Below are positions 38,451-51,897 of a DNA stretch of 64,000 nt, one piece after another. The stretch is from Lichenostomus cassidix. Taxonomy: Eukaryota; Chordata; Aves; Passeriformes; Meliphagidae. The number at the start of each line of letters is the position of its first letter. Position 1 is the stretch's first letter. Location: positions 1,798,001 through 1,862,000 of the forward strand of contig CM039196.1 in assembly GCA_008360975.2 (NCBI GenBank), read 5' to 3'. The notes below the pieces were generated by a model that was not told where the DNA came from, did no database searches, and saw nothing but the letters and a program-made list of their open reading frames with translations. The translations under genes and the position numbers were made by a program.

Positions 38451-39628
38451 GGGTTTGTTCATCCTGGGAGCAGTCAGCAGATGATGCTGTAATTTGGGTT
38501 TGCCTGAAAAGCAGCGTGCAGCGTGTTTTGACTTCGGTCAGGCCAGTGGGAGTTTGCAGCTGCTGTTTTGGTGCTGCTGTCGAATACAGGGAGTTGTTGC
38601 TGGTGAACTCTGCTGCAGAACTTTGAGAACGGATGGTTGTGCTGGTTCTGAGGATCGTGGTCCTGTAATTTTGGGGAATATACTTCTGTTGCCGTGGGGA
38701 TTCCAGGAGAGGTGGTGGGATGGGGGTTTTGCTGGGCTGGAAAGCTGCAGCAGGGACAGGGATGCTGTGCTGGGGCAGTGTCAGAGCTGGGCTGAGCTGT
38801 GATGCTCCTTGTCGTGTGATCGTGACTTTTTAAATCTCTTTAACACTGGGTGAAAAGCTCCAAAGAGTGAACAAAGCCCATTTTTGGAGGGGATATGAAG
38901 AAGAATGCTTTGATATGCTGCAAACTTTCTGTGGAGGTTACAAAGGTGTATAGAAGCTGCAGTGTGCTGTGATTTTTTTTTAAGTTTTCTTTCATTGCAG
39001 TTCTACTAAGGAGTTACCTTCTCAGTCCATGCTAATCTGCCTTCTTGTCACTGTTGTGTGTTGTATTCAGATGAAATATCCCTACTGCTGTGCCAGAGTG
39101 CTCCTGAGAGTGGACTCCAGTGTTGTGCATCACTTGTGACTCAGACACTGCACTTCTTAGGGACAGCTGCAGTCCCATGTGAATGTTTGGGCCTGTCTTG
39201 AAACACAGGGGTGCCTCAGTGGAGCTGATGTACACAACAGCTTGTTGAATGCACACTGCACAAATAAACTGCTTTTTCCACAGTTTCCTGCAGTTGTGGG
39301 CAAAAACTTGGGAGAGTGGTGACATGCTTTGAGTGGGGAAATGTCCCTTGAAACAGCAGGTTTGCCTTGTGTTACCAGAGACGCATGGGTGTGTTACACA
39401 AAATAATTCAATCGTTTAATGATCCACAATACTGCTCAAACTCCTACCACAGATGCTGTTGGATTCAATGCAAGTTGAATTTGTTACTGCAGGGTTTTTT
39501 GGTTTTTTTTTTTCCTTTCTCCGGGATTCATGCCAAGATGAACTGTATGTTCTGTTCTTAAGAGCTATGAGTAATGTATGTGTGAATCTATAACATAAGT
39601 AATACGAGTATATAAAATGTGTGAGTAT

Positions 39629-39682
39629 GCAGGATCCGTGTATCCTGCGTCTGCAGAGCACCGCACACATGCTCCGTGTGCG
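39629..39682. other. Two adjacent perfect 7-bp hairpins
   Basis: GCAGGAT / ATCCTGC (39629-39635 and 39642-39648, loop of 6) is followed 13 bases later by CGCACAC / GTGTGCG (39662-39668 and 39676-39682, loop of 7). A TATAAAA word lies just upstream at 39611. The pairing is seen directly; any function is unknown. The arms are too short for a canonical microRNA precursor. Confidence 0.6.
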
Positions 39683-41912
39683 TTCTGAAATGGGGTGTGA
39701 TACATGTCTGGGCAAAATTAATGACATGCCTTGGAGTTACTGCTCACTGCAGAGCCCTGTCTGATGGCCTCATCCCAGAGAACTGAGCTGAAATCCCAGT
39801 CGCAGCTTCGGTTTGGCTGCTTAATTGCCCTTTTGGAGGAGTTACAAATTAGAGAGAGCTGGAAGTCCCTCCCTGCGCCTTAACGGAGACGAGAGGGATG
39901 CCTGCACCGTAGCCTGATGTGTTCTGTGTGGTTGGTGGAGTAGCAGTGGGGTGTCTGGGGGTGCTTGGAGTCTGTGCCACAGAACAGGGGGGACTGGGAG
40001 TGCTGGAGGTCCTGCTCTGCATCACCCCAGGGAGGTGCTGCACCAGGAGCTGCTGTACAAGTGATGCACTCCGAGGCAGTCCTGCTGCTTTTAGTAGAAT
40101 ATTTTTTTATTATTTTTCAGATGAATAAAATGGGCTTTCACTCATAAATTATTTTTCTTATGTGAAAAATGAGAAGGTGGCAAGTAGCCAATTTCCCCGC
40201 CTCCCTCTTCCCAGCTCCGATGAGGTCATTGCCTCTTAAAGTTTATACCACGCACTGTGAGACATGGCTGGAGGAGCAAGAAGACAACAAATGACTCTCT
40301 CGGAGCGGGTGGGAGTGATGACTGCCCATCCCTGAAATGGTAGTGAGCCGTAAGTGATACCTGGGCAGACACAGTGGGGAGGGAGCCTGGTACAGATCTC
40401 TGGGAAAACCTTATAGGATGGAAATCTGTGTGGGAGGGGAGTGCCCTGGTCCCTTCCCTGTCCCTGCTGTGCTCTGTGCACCAGGCACGGCAGGACCTGG
40501 GGCACTTTGCATTCAGGTCCATGGGGTGGTTGTGCTTTTTGGTGCACTGCCAGGTGGAAGGAGACTGGGCATCTGCTTTGGTGGAATGGGATCAGCAGCA
40601 GTCCTGGCATTCCTTGTCTGAGCTTGCTCTTGTGTCCATTTACTTTTCCTCGGGAATTTCCTCAGAGCTGTTTTTGCAATGGGGTTGCGAAAGTTCATGA
40701 CCCAAAGAAGGATCTCTCCAAGACCTTTGTGTCCCTGGCTGAGTGGCTGCCTGGAGAAGTTGTTTTTCTTTTCCCTTGAACTCCATGCTGAGCTGTGTGT
40801 GGATTCCTGAGCTATTGTTTTCTTCTTGTCTGTCTCCCCCGCCGCCATCCCATGGTGGAAGTGATACGGAAACAGGAGTGCCCAGACCAGGAGGTGATCC
40901 TCGGGGGTTTCCTACACACTGCAGAGCAGGAGGGTGGATTTGGAGACCTCTGTTGGGGTGCCTGGGGACAGTGGCCTGCATTGTCTTAGGTGCAGCATTG
41001 GCCTGAAACCACTATTTCCTAGGTGCCATAATTAATTAATGATTAACATAACTAATATCAGAGCTTATTTACTGCCTGGTGCCTTTGCTGTGGCTCTGAT
41101 TTTGGCTGGAGTTTGCTGTACCTTCTGGGGTGGTCAGGGAGAGGACTCTTGATGTGTCAGTCTCTTATTGTTTCACAGCTCTTTGGAGGTGTGATGAGCT
41201 GAAGAAGTGCAGTTGGAAGTTAGTGAGGGAGGGAACTTTGGGAGGGGTCCAACATGTCTCTGTGCTTTTAGTCACAAACCTAATAAAACCCAACCTATAT
41301 GAAAATTGCTCTTCCATTGCAGCTTGTCTGTTCCCTGGAGATCATTGAAGCATCCTGTTACTTCCAGCTGCTCTTGTGCTGCTGCACCCCAGCGATATCT
41401 TCTGTTCACCAATCCTTTGTCTTTTCTCCTTAGCAGCTCATGGATTTTTTTTTTCTTCCCCTGTCGACACAATACAATCACTCCTTGTTAGCCTATCTTG
41501 CTCTTTCCTCTTTCAAGGAAGGGAAGGAGCAGGGGAACCAGATCTGATAATTCCAGTGAGTAGAACTGTTCCCCTGAGCCCTTTATAAAGAAATAAAAAG
41601 GCTCTCCTTCTCTCTGCTTCTCTTTGAGTACAAGCACTTTACCCTCTTGGATTCCCTGCAGGCTCCTCATACTGCTAAAATTGAAACATCAAGATGTCTG
41701 AGGCAGCAGGAATTACCATCAGTGTTTTGACACCTGGAGGTACAATTTCTATTAGCTTTTATATAAAAACAACACCAGTTTTGCCAACAGAGTTCTTGTT
41801 AAATAATGCATGAAGACCCCACTCCTGACAGTAGGTATTTTTCTTTCACTTTCCTGGACTCTTGGATAATGGCTTAATTTTTGTGACCATTGGGGAAGGC
41901 GATACACACTCT

Positions 41913-41956
41913 CACACAGGGAAATATGTATGTGGACACGCAGGGAAATATGTATG
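41913..41956 (+). repeat. Imperfect 24-bp tandem duplication
   Basis: CACACAGGGAAATATGTATG (41913-41932) and CACGCAGGGAAATATGTATG (41937-41956) differ at one base and have period 24. The single mismatch makes a CpG in the second copy. Confidence 0.9.
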
Positions 41957-43139
41957 CTTAACTGCTAGGCAGAGAGTAATTACCCCATTTGCTAATTAGT
42001 GTGGAGAGATGGGGGAAAGCGATTTTGAGGTTGGTCTGTTGAGCAGGCTTGGATCATTGTTTCATTTTTTGAAAGTAGAAGAACACAGTCCTCCTGAGAG
42101 CTTTGATGGTAAATAAGGCTGTTTGTGTGTGATCTGAGAGGCCCTGGGAGGGTCAGCGTGCACTCAGACAGGGATGAGCAAAAAGGGTCATCAGGAACAA
42201 AAATGGGAAACCTGTGATTTTGTCTGGGTGATGCTTGGCATGGAGCATATGCTCTATGCTCACTTTTGGGGGAAGTGAAGCGAAACAGAAGGGCACAGCA
42301 TGTGGATGTGACTGCTAATAGTGAGAATCAAAGTACAGTTTTGACATTTCTAACCTAATAAGTGGTGCTGCGTGCGAGAGCCTGCTTATTTTCCTTTTTC
42401 ACCATGAGATGCTTTGACAGAGGAGTAAAGTCCCATTTTGACATTTCTGTCATTTTAACTAAAGAGAGAGATTACAGTAAATTGGATTAAGTGAAAATCT
42501 TCTTCAGATGTTTGTGGTTTGGGCTGATTTATGGATAGATGTCATTTGAACGTCATTCTGCATTTTTTGAGCATCTGCTTGATGGTTGCTTTAATGCTGT
42601 TGCTGCAAATAGTCCACGCAGAGGAGGGAAGGCTGAGCAAGCAGCAGCACCCCGTGACAGAGCTAGCACTGGTGTGTGGCATGGGGACAGCAAAACACTG
42701 TCCTTCTCACGCTCCTGGATGCACAGTGCCAGATTCTGCAGCGGGTGCTTGGTTCTCATTTGAGTTCCTGTTATTAAACTTCGTTATCTTCTGTTGAAAG
42801 TCATTTAAATAGGCTTTTAGAAGTATTTTTCCCACCCCAGAGAGAGATAGTTCAGTGCACACATTCCTTATCGTGCACTTGGCAAATCCGGGGTTGCCTG
42901 TTGCTGACGTTCTTCTTGGTTCCACTCATGCAGAGTCCTTCACTTGGTGTGTGTGACTTTTCCAGGAACCAAAATATTCTCCTAGGCTTGTCCTGGCTCA
43001 CTGACATTAGCAACAGCATGTGAAAATACTTTGTCCATGCACAGATATTTCCAGAAGATAGTGTTGAAAGTTCTTCCATTAAACTTACAGCCTGAGACTT
43101 CTGAAATATATATGTCCTTGGTGGCTTCCTCCACCTAAG

Positions 43140-43260
43140 CTATTTAGAAGCTGCTGGTGCCATTTGGAAAGCTGCATAATCTCTTGTGGGTGATGATGTA
43201 ATCAGCACTGTAATCAAATCTGCCAATGATGTCATTTCTGGAGTAGTCCCCTGTTCCCTG
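43140..43260. promoter_or_regulatory. Paired ATF/CRE-like sites
   Basis: TGATGTAAT at 43194-43202 and TGATGTCAT at 43227-43235 lie 33 bases apart, both close to the ATF/CREB half-site family, with GTAATCAAATC between them. Two such words this close are suggestive of an element but not strong evidence. Confidence 0.18.
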
Positions 43261-45589
43261 GTGCAGTGATTAGTGGGATGAGATTGAAGTGTCAGTGCAA
43301 ATGGTGATGGGAAAGTGGGATGTGCCCACCCTGGGAGGTGTAGGGCTGTTGTTGGCTAGCTCTGTTCCTGGAGCTGCCTCTGCTCTGTGCCGAGTGAAGG
43401 CAGTGTGTGACTGGGGCTGGGAGTGTGGGAGTGAGACTGTAAAAACTGCATTGATTCTCTCAAGGGATTGCATGTCTTAGATTGTGTCTCTATTTATTTT
43501 TACTGTCCTGGGGCAGGAAGGCACTGCCCAGATGCAAGTTACAGAAAGATACCATTGGAAGCAAAGTGCATCAAATCCCCGCTTCTTGGGGTGAGTTGGC
43601 TGGTAATGCTTCACATCTTCCCTCCCAGCTGAGCCCCACTGGTTTGATTTGCAGGATCTTAGCACTGCCAGAGTTTTCTAGTGCTGCTGTTCACACTAAA
43701 GCTGTGGTGTTTTGTTTTTTGCCTCTGTAGTCACCTCAGGGCTTTGCGTCACCCTTGCAGCTAAAAGACAAGATTTTGCCTTTTGCCCTGAGAGCATTTT
43801 GTGCCTTGCTGGTGACTCAAACAGCAATTCTTAAAACATTTTCTATATTTTTCATGATACGATTATTAGTAAAAGATCACACTACCGAGGGAAGATAAAT
43901 TTGTAATCCTGCTTAATGGCTGATCTTATCCCGCTGAGTAGCTCTCATTGCATAAGGGACAGTGACCTGAAATCTTTTTAAACCGTTGGACAGGATGCCT
44001 TTCCCTTCTCTACTTAGCACACATGGGTGTGATACAGGCTTTAAATGGTTTAAAGTTTAACTGCTTTACTTTGAAATTTGAATACCTGCTGATAACTAAC
44101 CTTTGGGTTGGTGTGCCAAAGAGAACAGTGGTGCTGCAGGGTGTGAGTGACTTTAATGTATCAGTCTGCATGTTAAACTGCATCTCTTGCAGCCTGGTTT
44201 GCTCTTTGGGATTACTGACAGAATTTACAAAGGTTACCTGGCATGAATGACAGAAGGATCAAACAGAAGAGCTTGATCTCAACCCTCCTCAGGATGGTTC
44301 ATGAGAGAGGCTGGGGTGGAGCTCTGAGGGATGGCTCTGCACTGGGGAAGAGCTCTGCTCCATCCTTCTCCATCACACTCCCACCCCTGGACACCAGCAG
44401 AGAGGGTAGGTGGGTGAGCAGGAGGGGAGGAAAAGCTGCTGCTTGTGAGCAGTGAAGAATGAAAAACATCTGCTCCAGCTGTGTGCCTCAGTGCTATTGT
44501 TTTTAACTTTTCTCAGTAAAGCCAACGAGGAACTGGCAGTGCATTTCTTGGCAGGGATCTTGTCTTGCTGGAGTTGAAGAGATATTTCCCTTCCTGCTCA
44601 GCTGGCCCTCTCTCCTCCCAGCCCTCCCAGGCACGTAGCAGCCTCAGGTTGAGCTCAGGCAAGACATTTGGTCTCTCCATGCTGGGGAGGATGGTGGGAG
44701 GGCACTTGTTAGCATTTTTTTTTCCCCCCTCTGCTCCCTGAGAAATGCTCTATTAAATATCTTAGTGTCATGAGCTCCATCTAAAGATGTGAATCTCATT
44801 CTGCCTCACCTGCCTGCTTCAGAACTCCTTGTTGGAGGAGGGAGCACAGACTGCTCGTGTGTGAAGCCAAAGAGCTAGGATGGGAATTGCTGCTGCCAAG
44901 CATCATCATCTCTTTGTGGAGAAACTCAGGTTTGTGGATCAGACCTGGATTGTGCAGTTCCTGAGGTCCCAGTTGCTCCAAGCTGGGAGTGACTGGCACT
45001 GGATACAGCCTCAGGCTGCTAAGCATTTTTTTCCAAGCTGAGCAAGCATCTGAGCAGAGGGATGTCCTCTCTGCTCCCTGGACACTCACCTGTGGTGGGA
45101 TGTTCACAGCCCCTGGAGTTGGGTGGTCACACTCAGGTCTGCAGCCTGCAGAGTGAGCAGATGAGGGTCACCAGCAGCTCAGGAGTGTTGGCAGCACTCT
45201 GGAAAAGGTGCTCCTTCATTTACCAAAGGTGATATCCTGGTGACTGGCAGTGGGGAAGGAAGAGGTTTTTTTTCTCTCTGATGTGGGTGAATCAGTGCTG
45301 TCTGTGATGGATTCTCACCGTGACAGGCTCTAAATGGGAACTCCCAGGGGAAATTAGCCTGCAGCTTTTGCCTTTATTAAATATTCTCCAGTGCCATCCC
45401 AAAGGACTACTTTTTAGTTCTCTGCAATGTTTCATCTGTATTTTTAACATCACCTACATGGAATGTGGCAATCTATGGTTCTATATTTATATTAAAGCCT
45501 ATGTACCAATAGTTAAGAAATGATAGATAGCAGGTTCTGTTCTTCAGGTCTGTAACGTGTTGGGGTTGTATATGTAGGTGTGGGAATCT

Positions 45590-45870
45590 CAGCTGGAGAT
45601 ATTACAGATTATTGCAAAGTCCAATAGCTTACTTAGGGCTTACAGTGATTGATTTACCCATTTATTCAAACACCTATTTAATGATTGATTAAGCCTTTAT
45701 AAACTATTTGTAACTTCTAAAATGGGACCTGATGTATTGTAGCTCCATTAGCATCTAGATAACAAAATAGGCTGTGGACCTGTAATGCCAATTAGTTGAC
45801 AGAAACTATATTTTAGGCCTTTCATGTGTTGAAGTATTAAGTACTGTGTTACAGATTTTTCTTGTGGGTT
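45590..45870. promoter_or_regulatory. AT-rich island, candidate conserved non-coding element
   Basis: An AT-rich block contains repeated homeodomain/PBX-like words (GTGATTGATTTACCC, AATGATTGATTAAGCC, CCAATTAGTTGAC), a TTATTCAAACACC forkhead-like word and ATTGCAAAGTCC. It is followed by a GC-poor transition and a T15 tract at 45970. There is no repeat identity or coding signal. Inference from motif density only. Confidence 0.25.
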
Positions 45871-47586
45871 TAAGGCATGGAAATAAACCCCCCATCCAAC
45901 CTGTCCTTACCTATATTTAACCAAGTACTAGAACCTGGAGGTAAATTCCATACACAAGATTATAGAGGATTTTTTTTTTTTTTTAATCTGACTTCTTTGT
46001 GCGTGTATAAAAGGATTTTTTTTCCATGAACTGCTCAACTTTCCATTTGCTTGAGCTGTACAGAGCTGGCAGCTGGGATGAGCTGTGTAATGGGATATCT
46101 GAATTGCAGCAGGAAACCAGCTCCAGTTTAAGCAGACCTGATTTAAAAGCAAATTCAGGCAAACCAGTACAAACTCCTGCTCAGAGAAATTAAAACTGCT
46201 TTATGTCCAGTTGATGGCACTTCTGCTCAGGTCCCCAGTAACTGCTGCTGGGGATCCTCAAGTGGACAATGAGGAGAACCTCTCAAGTGCAGATTGAGTG
46301 ATGTACATCCCTAATGCTCTGCACTTCTCATGGGGCTGAAGGAAGTAGGTAAAATTTGGTAAGGGCTGACTTTCCATCAGTCCCCATTCCTGCCTAGTAG
46401 GTGACTTTCTGCTCACATGGTTGAATGATCTTGGTGACTGTATGTTTGAATGGTAATGCTGTGCTTTCCCTTGGCAGTCTGAGCTTGTAGGACTTGGAAA
46501 TAGCATGGCAAGGCTGATGATGTAAATGAGCACATGGGGACATGGGAATGGTCCTGCCCTGTGGGTGGCTGATGTAAAAACAAGAATGGGAAGCCTTTTC
46601 TAGGCTGGGGGAGCAGGGAGGTTGTTTTGGGGAAGGCTGCAATTAATATTTCTTTCCATATTGTTGAAGAGTCCAGAATTCATTTCTTTACCTCTAGCAT
46701 CTGTCTGCAAGATTTGTGTGTTTGTTTCTGGAGATTTCCTACTCACTGGCAACCAACCACACCATAGGAAACACAGGGAGAAGGGGTTGGCTCCAGTGGC
46801 CTGAGCCCATTGTTCACTTCCCAGCCAGCTGTTGTGCAGCTGTTTGCAGTGCAGAGACCACAGTGATTTGAACAGAGAGGGTTTCCCAGAGCTTCCCCCA
46901 GTGCTGGGCAGGAGGTGACAGATGAGGGTGACATGTCTGCCATCCTGCCTGTGGCCTCCTCCAAGGGAATGTGTGTTGCATGGAGTGCCAGGTCCTTCTC
47001 TGGAACATTGTGATAGGATGAAGAAAATTAAGGTTTATTTACCCTAACTGCTCAAATATTTTCTTTCCTTGATTTTTCTGTCTGTAAAGTTTATCACTTT
47101 AACCCCAGGATGAGAAATAAACTGTGGGGGACACTAATGAATTGCAAGAGGGGAAACAGTGAATTCCCCTTTGGGTAACAGTTTACTGTTCAAGCCTTGA
47201 CCTTGTTAAAACTTGTTAACTCAATAAAAGTTTGAGTATTTAAAGACAAGTGACTTCTTCCTGCCTTGAGGGGCATAATTAAGTCATTCCACACCCCTTA
47301 AACCAGAGTTGTGGGAGGAGGACTGAGGAGCTCCCTATCCTGCCTGCCTAAGTCAGTCAACAACTTCCACCTGGGTCATCTCAGCACCCCTGAGCTGTGT
47401 GGAGCTGCTGCTGGGAGAGTCTGGCAGTGATTGTGTGGGAAACCTGCTATTTCCCAACTGTTGGGAGGATGATATTGCTCCATTTGAAGGGCAGACAGTT
47501 CTTCCATCAGTTGAAATTGTGGTCAAGTGTTTTGTATTAAAGCAGACTGAATTTCCTGGGTAAAGTACGCAACAGAGCTTCGTGGG

Positions 47587-47606
47587 GTGTGTGTGTGTGT
47601 GTGTGT
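47587..47606 (+). repeat. (GT)10 dinucleotide microsatellite
   Basis: Ten uninterrupted GT units, followed by TATATGCATCC. A short, probably variable repeat. Confidence 0.95.
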
Positions 47607-49639
47607 TATATGCATCCATAAAAATTCCTGTACAACTTAAAAACTGGAGAATTATCCCAAATACAGAAACTTGCTGTTTTTTCAGTTTGAAGTGGCATGT
47701 GTGTGCCTACCGAGCTGTAAACAGTACCCACTGGTGTGAATTCTTCTGGAACTGCAGCTCCAAAGATGAACAAATAAGGACTTTCCCATGTGAGAGAGCC
47801 CCAGGAGCACACACTCTGTGCAGAGCAGTAACTCCTGATGTGCCTGTTTTACACCTGCACCTCTGTGATTGCCTCTTCACTATTTAAAAAGCATTTGGCT
47901 TCTTTTTTTATATTTTATTTCCTGAACTCTTCACTCCTGTGCTGTCTTTTCCCTGGGAGAGTGTGTTTTGCAGTGCCTTTCCCACAGTAAGGTTCTCTGG
48001 GAGGGCAGAGTCTGTGGTTGGCAGCAGTGTGAAGAGCAGGCAGGGATGGCTTGGTTGGATTCATGTTGCCTGGGTGGGCTTGGGGGCTTTGTAGGAGCAG
48101 CAGGAAGGGCTGTGTGCTGTGGGACAGAGCTCTCACAGGCACCACAGCTCTTTGCAGTGAAATCCACCATCAGGGGCTCCTCCCACTAAAGTACCAGGGC
48201 TGTTAAAGGCAGTTGTTTCACGAGCAGCTCAACTGCCCAAGCAGGAGTCATGGAGATTTGGGGACAATAATCGTCTTAGTTATCCCTGTGTAAGCTGCCC
48301 TCTTTCAACTTAATACCATGGGAAACTCATTGCCTCAGCAGAGACAATTTTGGATGCCCTGTCTTTTCTTGCTGTGCATAATGAGTGTTCATCTTAGTTT
48401 AAATCTAAGGCCTTCCTCAAGGTTATTAGCTCAGGGCATGAAGGTACTGGGAAGCATCCTTAAGTACCTCCCAGATGGACTCTGGAAAGATTATTATGCC
48501 ATAATTTGTTTCTACAGCTCCACAGAAGCAGTATTTGACCTTGGGACTGTGGCTCTCCTCTTTCCTCTGCTGGCATTCCCAGTGCTGTTATCCAGACTGG
48601 CTTGGTCTGAGTTCAGTGCCTCGGTGATGTGCTGCCCAGATGAGGATTGCTTTGTGTCACACGTTCCCCTCGTGGTTTTCTTCATTTCTGTTACACGGTT
48701 GGAGGGTGAGGAGCCATTTGAAACCTCAGCCCCAGGACAGGTGGAGGGGGACAGGAGCTACCTGCTTGTGCCTGCACAGTGACAGCAGCAAACCGGGTCA
48801 GTGATTCATCTCAGGAATAGCTTGACATTGGCAGCTGAGGGTTCTTTTAAAAGTCATTATTAATTATTATTACTAAATAGCTTTGAGTTCAGCAGTTGCT
48901 AAACAGGATGGACTGATAGCCCAGGGACTGGGCATTTTGCCAGCAAACAGGGCAAAAGTCTCCCTTCCCTCCCATGTGACAGGGCAGGGAGACCAGGGTC
49001 TCCTGACCTTATCCCTGCAATGCTCATTGCTTCTCCCTGCAAGAGCAGATCCTTCAAGATGTCTCATCTGTGTAGCATGAATTACAGTCACCTTCAAGTA
49101 CTCCTGCAAACTAGTCCACATGCTTCCAGAAATCTGTAAATGACAGGCTGAAAACCCTTGCTCGAGCCCACGAGAGGCAAATGACGAAGGGTCCAACCAG
49201 GCTGCAGTTTGAGAAGTGCAAGGCAGGACTCCTGGTCTGCTGGGGAGTGACTGACAGCTTTGGACAGCTTGTTGTCAGCAGGACTGAGCTTGGCAGGGAA
49301 GCACTGAAATCCCGTTTGCCCACTTGCACGAGTTCAGTTATTAAACACATCAGGAATCCCCATCTGTTTTGTAAGCCTGTCTGTAGAAACATAACCCAAA
49401 GCCTGGCTCCTGCAAAGTGCCGTTTGCCTGGGAGTGAAGCTGGAGGGAGCTGGAGCTGTGCAAGCTTTTCCTCCTTTTCAGGGTAAGACTCCTGTGTGGA
49501 TTCAGAACAGGTTTGCTGCAGTGGGTTGTGGTTTATGCACGGGATATTTGACAAGGGGATGGAGGAGGAGGTGGAGGTGATGTTCTGCTCCCCTTCCCTC
49601 ACTGCAGATTGTCCTCATTGTATGCAAATACTGGAATTT

Positions 49640-50500
49640 TTTGGTGCCTCTAGAGAGACTTTGACTTTCTGTCTAGAAGCTATTAATTACCTAGACAAGG
49701 AAAGCAGAACATACCCAATTAATGGCTCCTGGCGCTTAGACCTGTCTGTCCAACTGATGTGCTGGGAACTAATGAGCAGCTCCTTTTGCTGGGCCACCAG
49801 CGAGCCAGAACTTCTCATCGCTGTTCCTGGGGAGACATGAAAGCAGCAGCAACGTGCAGGAACAAATAGCTGGAATTCAGTTATTAACCTGGGCTGAAAA
49901 TCGACTCTATCTGCTAGTAATTACCTGGAGGATGTTAGGAGGAAGGCCCGGGGGAGGGTTCAGAGCTGGTGTTTGACAGACCATCACAAGTGACTGAGGT
50001 AGCATTACTTCAGTTCCCATCAGGAGTCTGGGGTGCAGGGATGTGTTGGATACGTGTAGCAACTGCAGTGAAAACCTGGAGTGAAATGGGTTAGTTTAAA
50101 ACAGCTCTGCTCCCAAATGGCTCCCTCCTTTAGTGATATTTTATGGCACAGCTGCATAGCATCTCATATATTTTTGAGTACCTTGGTTTACAGGTCATTT
50201 AATTTATTTGCAGGCTTCGTTTCGGTTCCCTAGGGTAATTCTGTTCCTTTGCACGTGTCTTCCTAGGGAGGCATTAAATTGTGCAGTTTGTCAGAATAGT
50301 TCAGCTTTTATGCTGGCAGTTGGTGCTCTTCAAAGATCCTCGTGTGAAGTTTAGACTCCTGAATCATTAGAGGATCATGAAAGAAAAGGAATAATTTAGA
50401 AGGCAAAGATGTTTTGTCGCCTTTGAAAATTGGGAACGTGCGAAAGGAGAAAATGTTTAGCAGTACAATCTTCCTCAAAGAACTTATCTTAGGAAATCCA
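49640..50500. promoter_or_regulatory. Candidate conserved non-coding element cluster
   Basis: A dense, low-repeat block has TAAT-type and GATA/octamer-like words: CTATTAATTACCTAGAC, CCCAATTAATGGC, GTTATTAACC and GCTAGTAATTACC. It is followed by 50100-50480 with ATTTTATGGCAC, CATTTAATTTATTTGC and GAATCATTAGAGGATCATG. The texture is unlike decayed intron. A plus-strand open frame (49496-49840) crosses it but is not protein-like. Conservation is inferred, not tested. Confidence 0.27.
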
Positions 50501-51859
50501 GAAAATGAATTTCCCTTCTTTATTCAGGATGTAAATAACTGAAAATGTCACTCCTGAGCTGAGTAATTTGTTCAACAAAAGGATCTGGAGGAGATGACTC
50601 CCCTTGCTTTCATGAACGTGCCCAAGACATCAGAGGACCTGTCTCTTTAGCAACGTGAACTGAAGGGTTTGAAAATCAAATGAGCAGCGTGTTCTGTGCA
50701 AAATATATAAATAAATCTCGCAGGTGCTTTGTAATCTGCCTTGCATTTTAAAGCCTTGTTTGTCTGGGCAGCCTGGGCTTTGGGTTCGCTCCTGGGAGCA
50801 GCAAGTGGACGCAGCAGTGATGTGTTGTTACAGTGAGGGTTGTTAATGTGCTGTTTAATGCACTTGGGAGCGTGGCTGAAATAGCCACATGGTTGCAGTA
50901 TCACTGTTGGCAGGGAATTGCGTGGGGTTTTTTGATTTCAAGTTGCTGGTGTGTGTTTATTCAACTGAGATTAGAACTGCATAACAGTTACAGCATTTAA
51001 GTCCATGTTTAATGTAAGAGGCGGGTAGCTGAAGTGGGAAAGATGTTGTGTAGTGTGAGCAGGGAAGAGACCGAGGAGAAATGGGGTCTGGCAGTGGGGA
51101 GAGAAGGAGCTTTGCCCTGGAACAGGCTGTTTGCTCTTTCACCGTGGTTAAAATTGCCTGGATCCCATCCCAGGTGGATGTGGCAGCACAGGGTGAACAT
51201 TGCAGCATGCCAGGCTGCCAGACTGGGGGTTGGGCAGAAGAGGAGGAGGGTTTGGTTTGTTCCTCTGCACAGCCCATCTTGTCCCAGCACGTGTTTTGTA
51301 GTTTCAGCTCCTGCATTTCTGTATCTGGAACTTTGGGATGGGCTTCCACCACAAAATGGGGCATTTTCAGCAGTTTTTCCATCCTTAGGGTTTTACCAGT
51401 CAGTTCTGTTAGTCTGCTTTTGCTGTCCTGCACTGGTTCTCTTATCTGTCTCCTTTTTGGCTGCCTAATCTGTGCTCTGGCATCTGTCTGTCACTCCTTT
51501 CCTTTCCTTCTCCAGTCCCCTGCCCTGTTTCCCTTTGCAGTCCCAGTGCCCGGGTGGTTCATGTTTGGTTTTTTTTAATTTCCTCTCCAGGCGTTTCCAT
51601 TTGTCTTTGCAGATCATCTTCAACAAAGGCCTTGCATGGTCTAATTTGTTTTCTATTTCCAGCCCAGCCTTAAAATAACTCCTTTGTTCCATGAATGGCC
51701 TGTGCATGGATCCAAATCCCACCTCCCCCTTTTTTTCTTAGTGTGGGTTTCTGTTTCACTGTTCCTTGTCACTATCTTTAATTACTTGAAGTGTCCCTTT
51801 TGGGCATTGAGGCTGCAGCTGCCAGTCAGTAGCTGTGGGTTGCGTGTGGCCCTGTGGTG

Positions 51860-51897
51860 CTGGCTGTCCCTGCTTCCCCTGGCTGTCCCTGCTTCCC
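51860..51897 (+). repeat. Perfect 19-bp tandem duplication
   Basis: The unit CTGGCTGTCCCTGCTTCCC occurs twice back to back (51860-51878 and 51879-51897) without mismatch, so the duplication is recent or the sequence is length-variable. No coding frame is implicated. Confidence 0.95.

Larger units (their letters stand above)
38451..47586 (+). other. Non-coding stretch
   Basis: No recognisable exon or gene. It contains the hairpin pair at 39629-39682, a TAAT-rich run around 41028-41055 (ATTAATTAAT palindrome at 41031), a tandem duplication at 41913, paired ATF-like sites at 43194-43235, a GATA-containing quiet block at 43850-43990, and the AT-rich island at 45590-45870 followed by a T15 tract at 45970-45984. 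The remainder looks like ordinary TG/CA-rich intron or intergenic sequence. Confidence 0.6.

Noticed and set aside
48318..48782. 154-codon plus-strand frame beginning MGNS, resembling a myristoylation start
   Set aside because: The body is hydrophobic and irregular with no recognisable domain, and no promoter, CpG patch or splice partner was seen.
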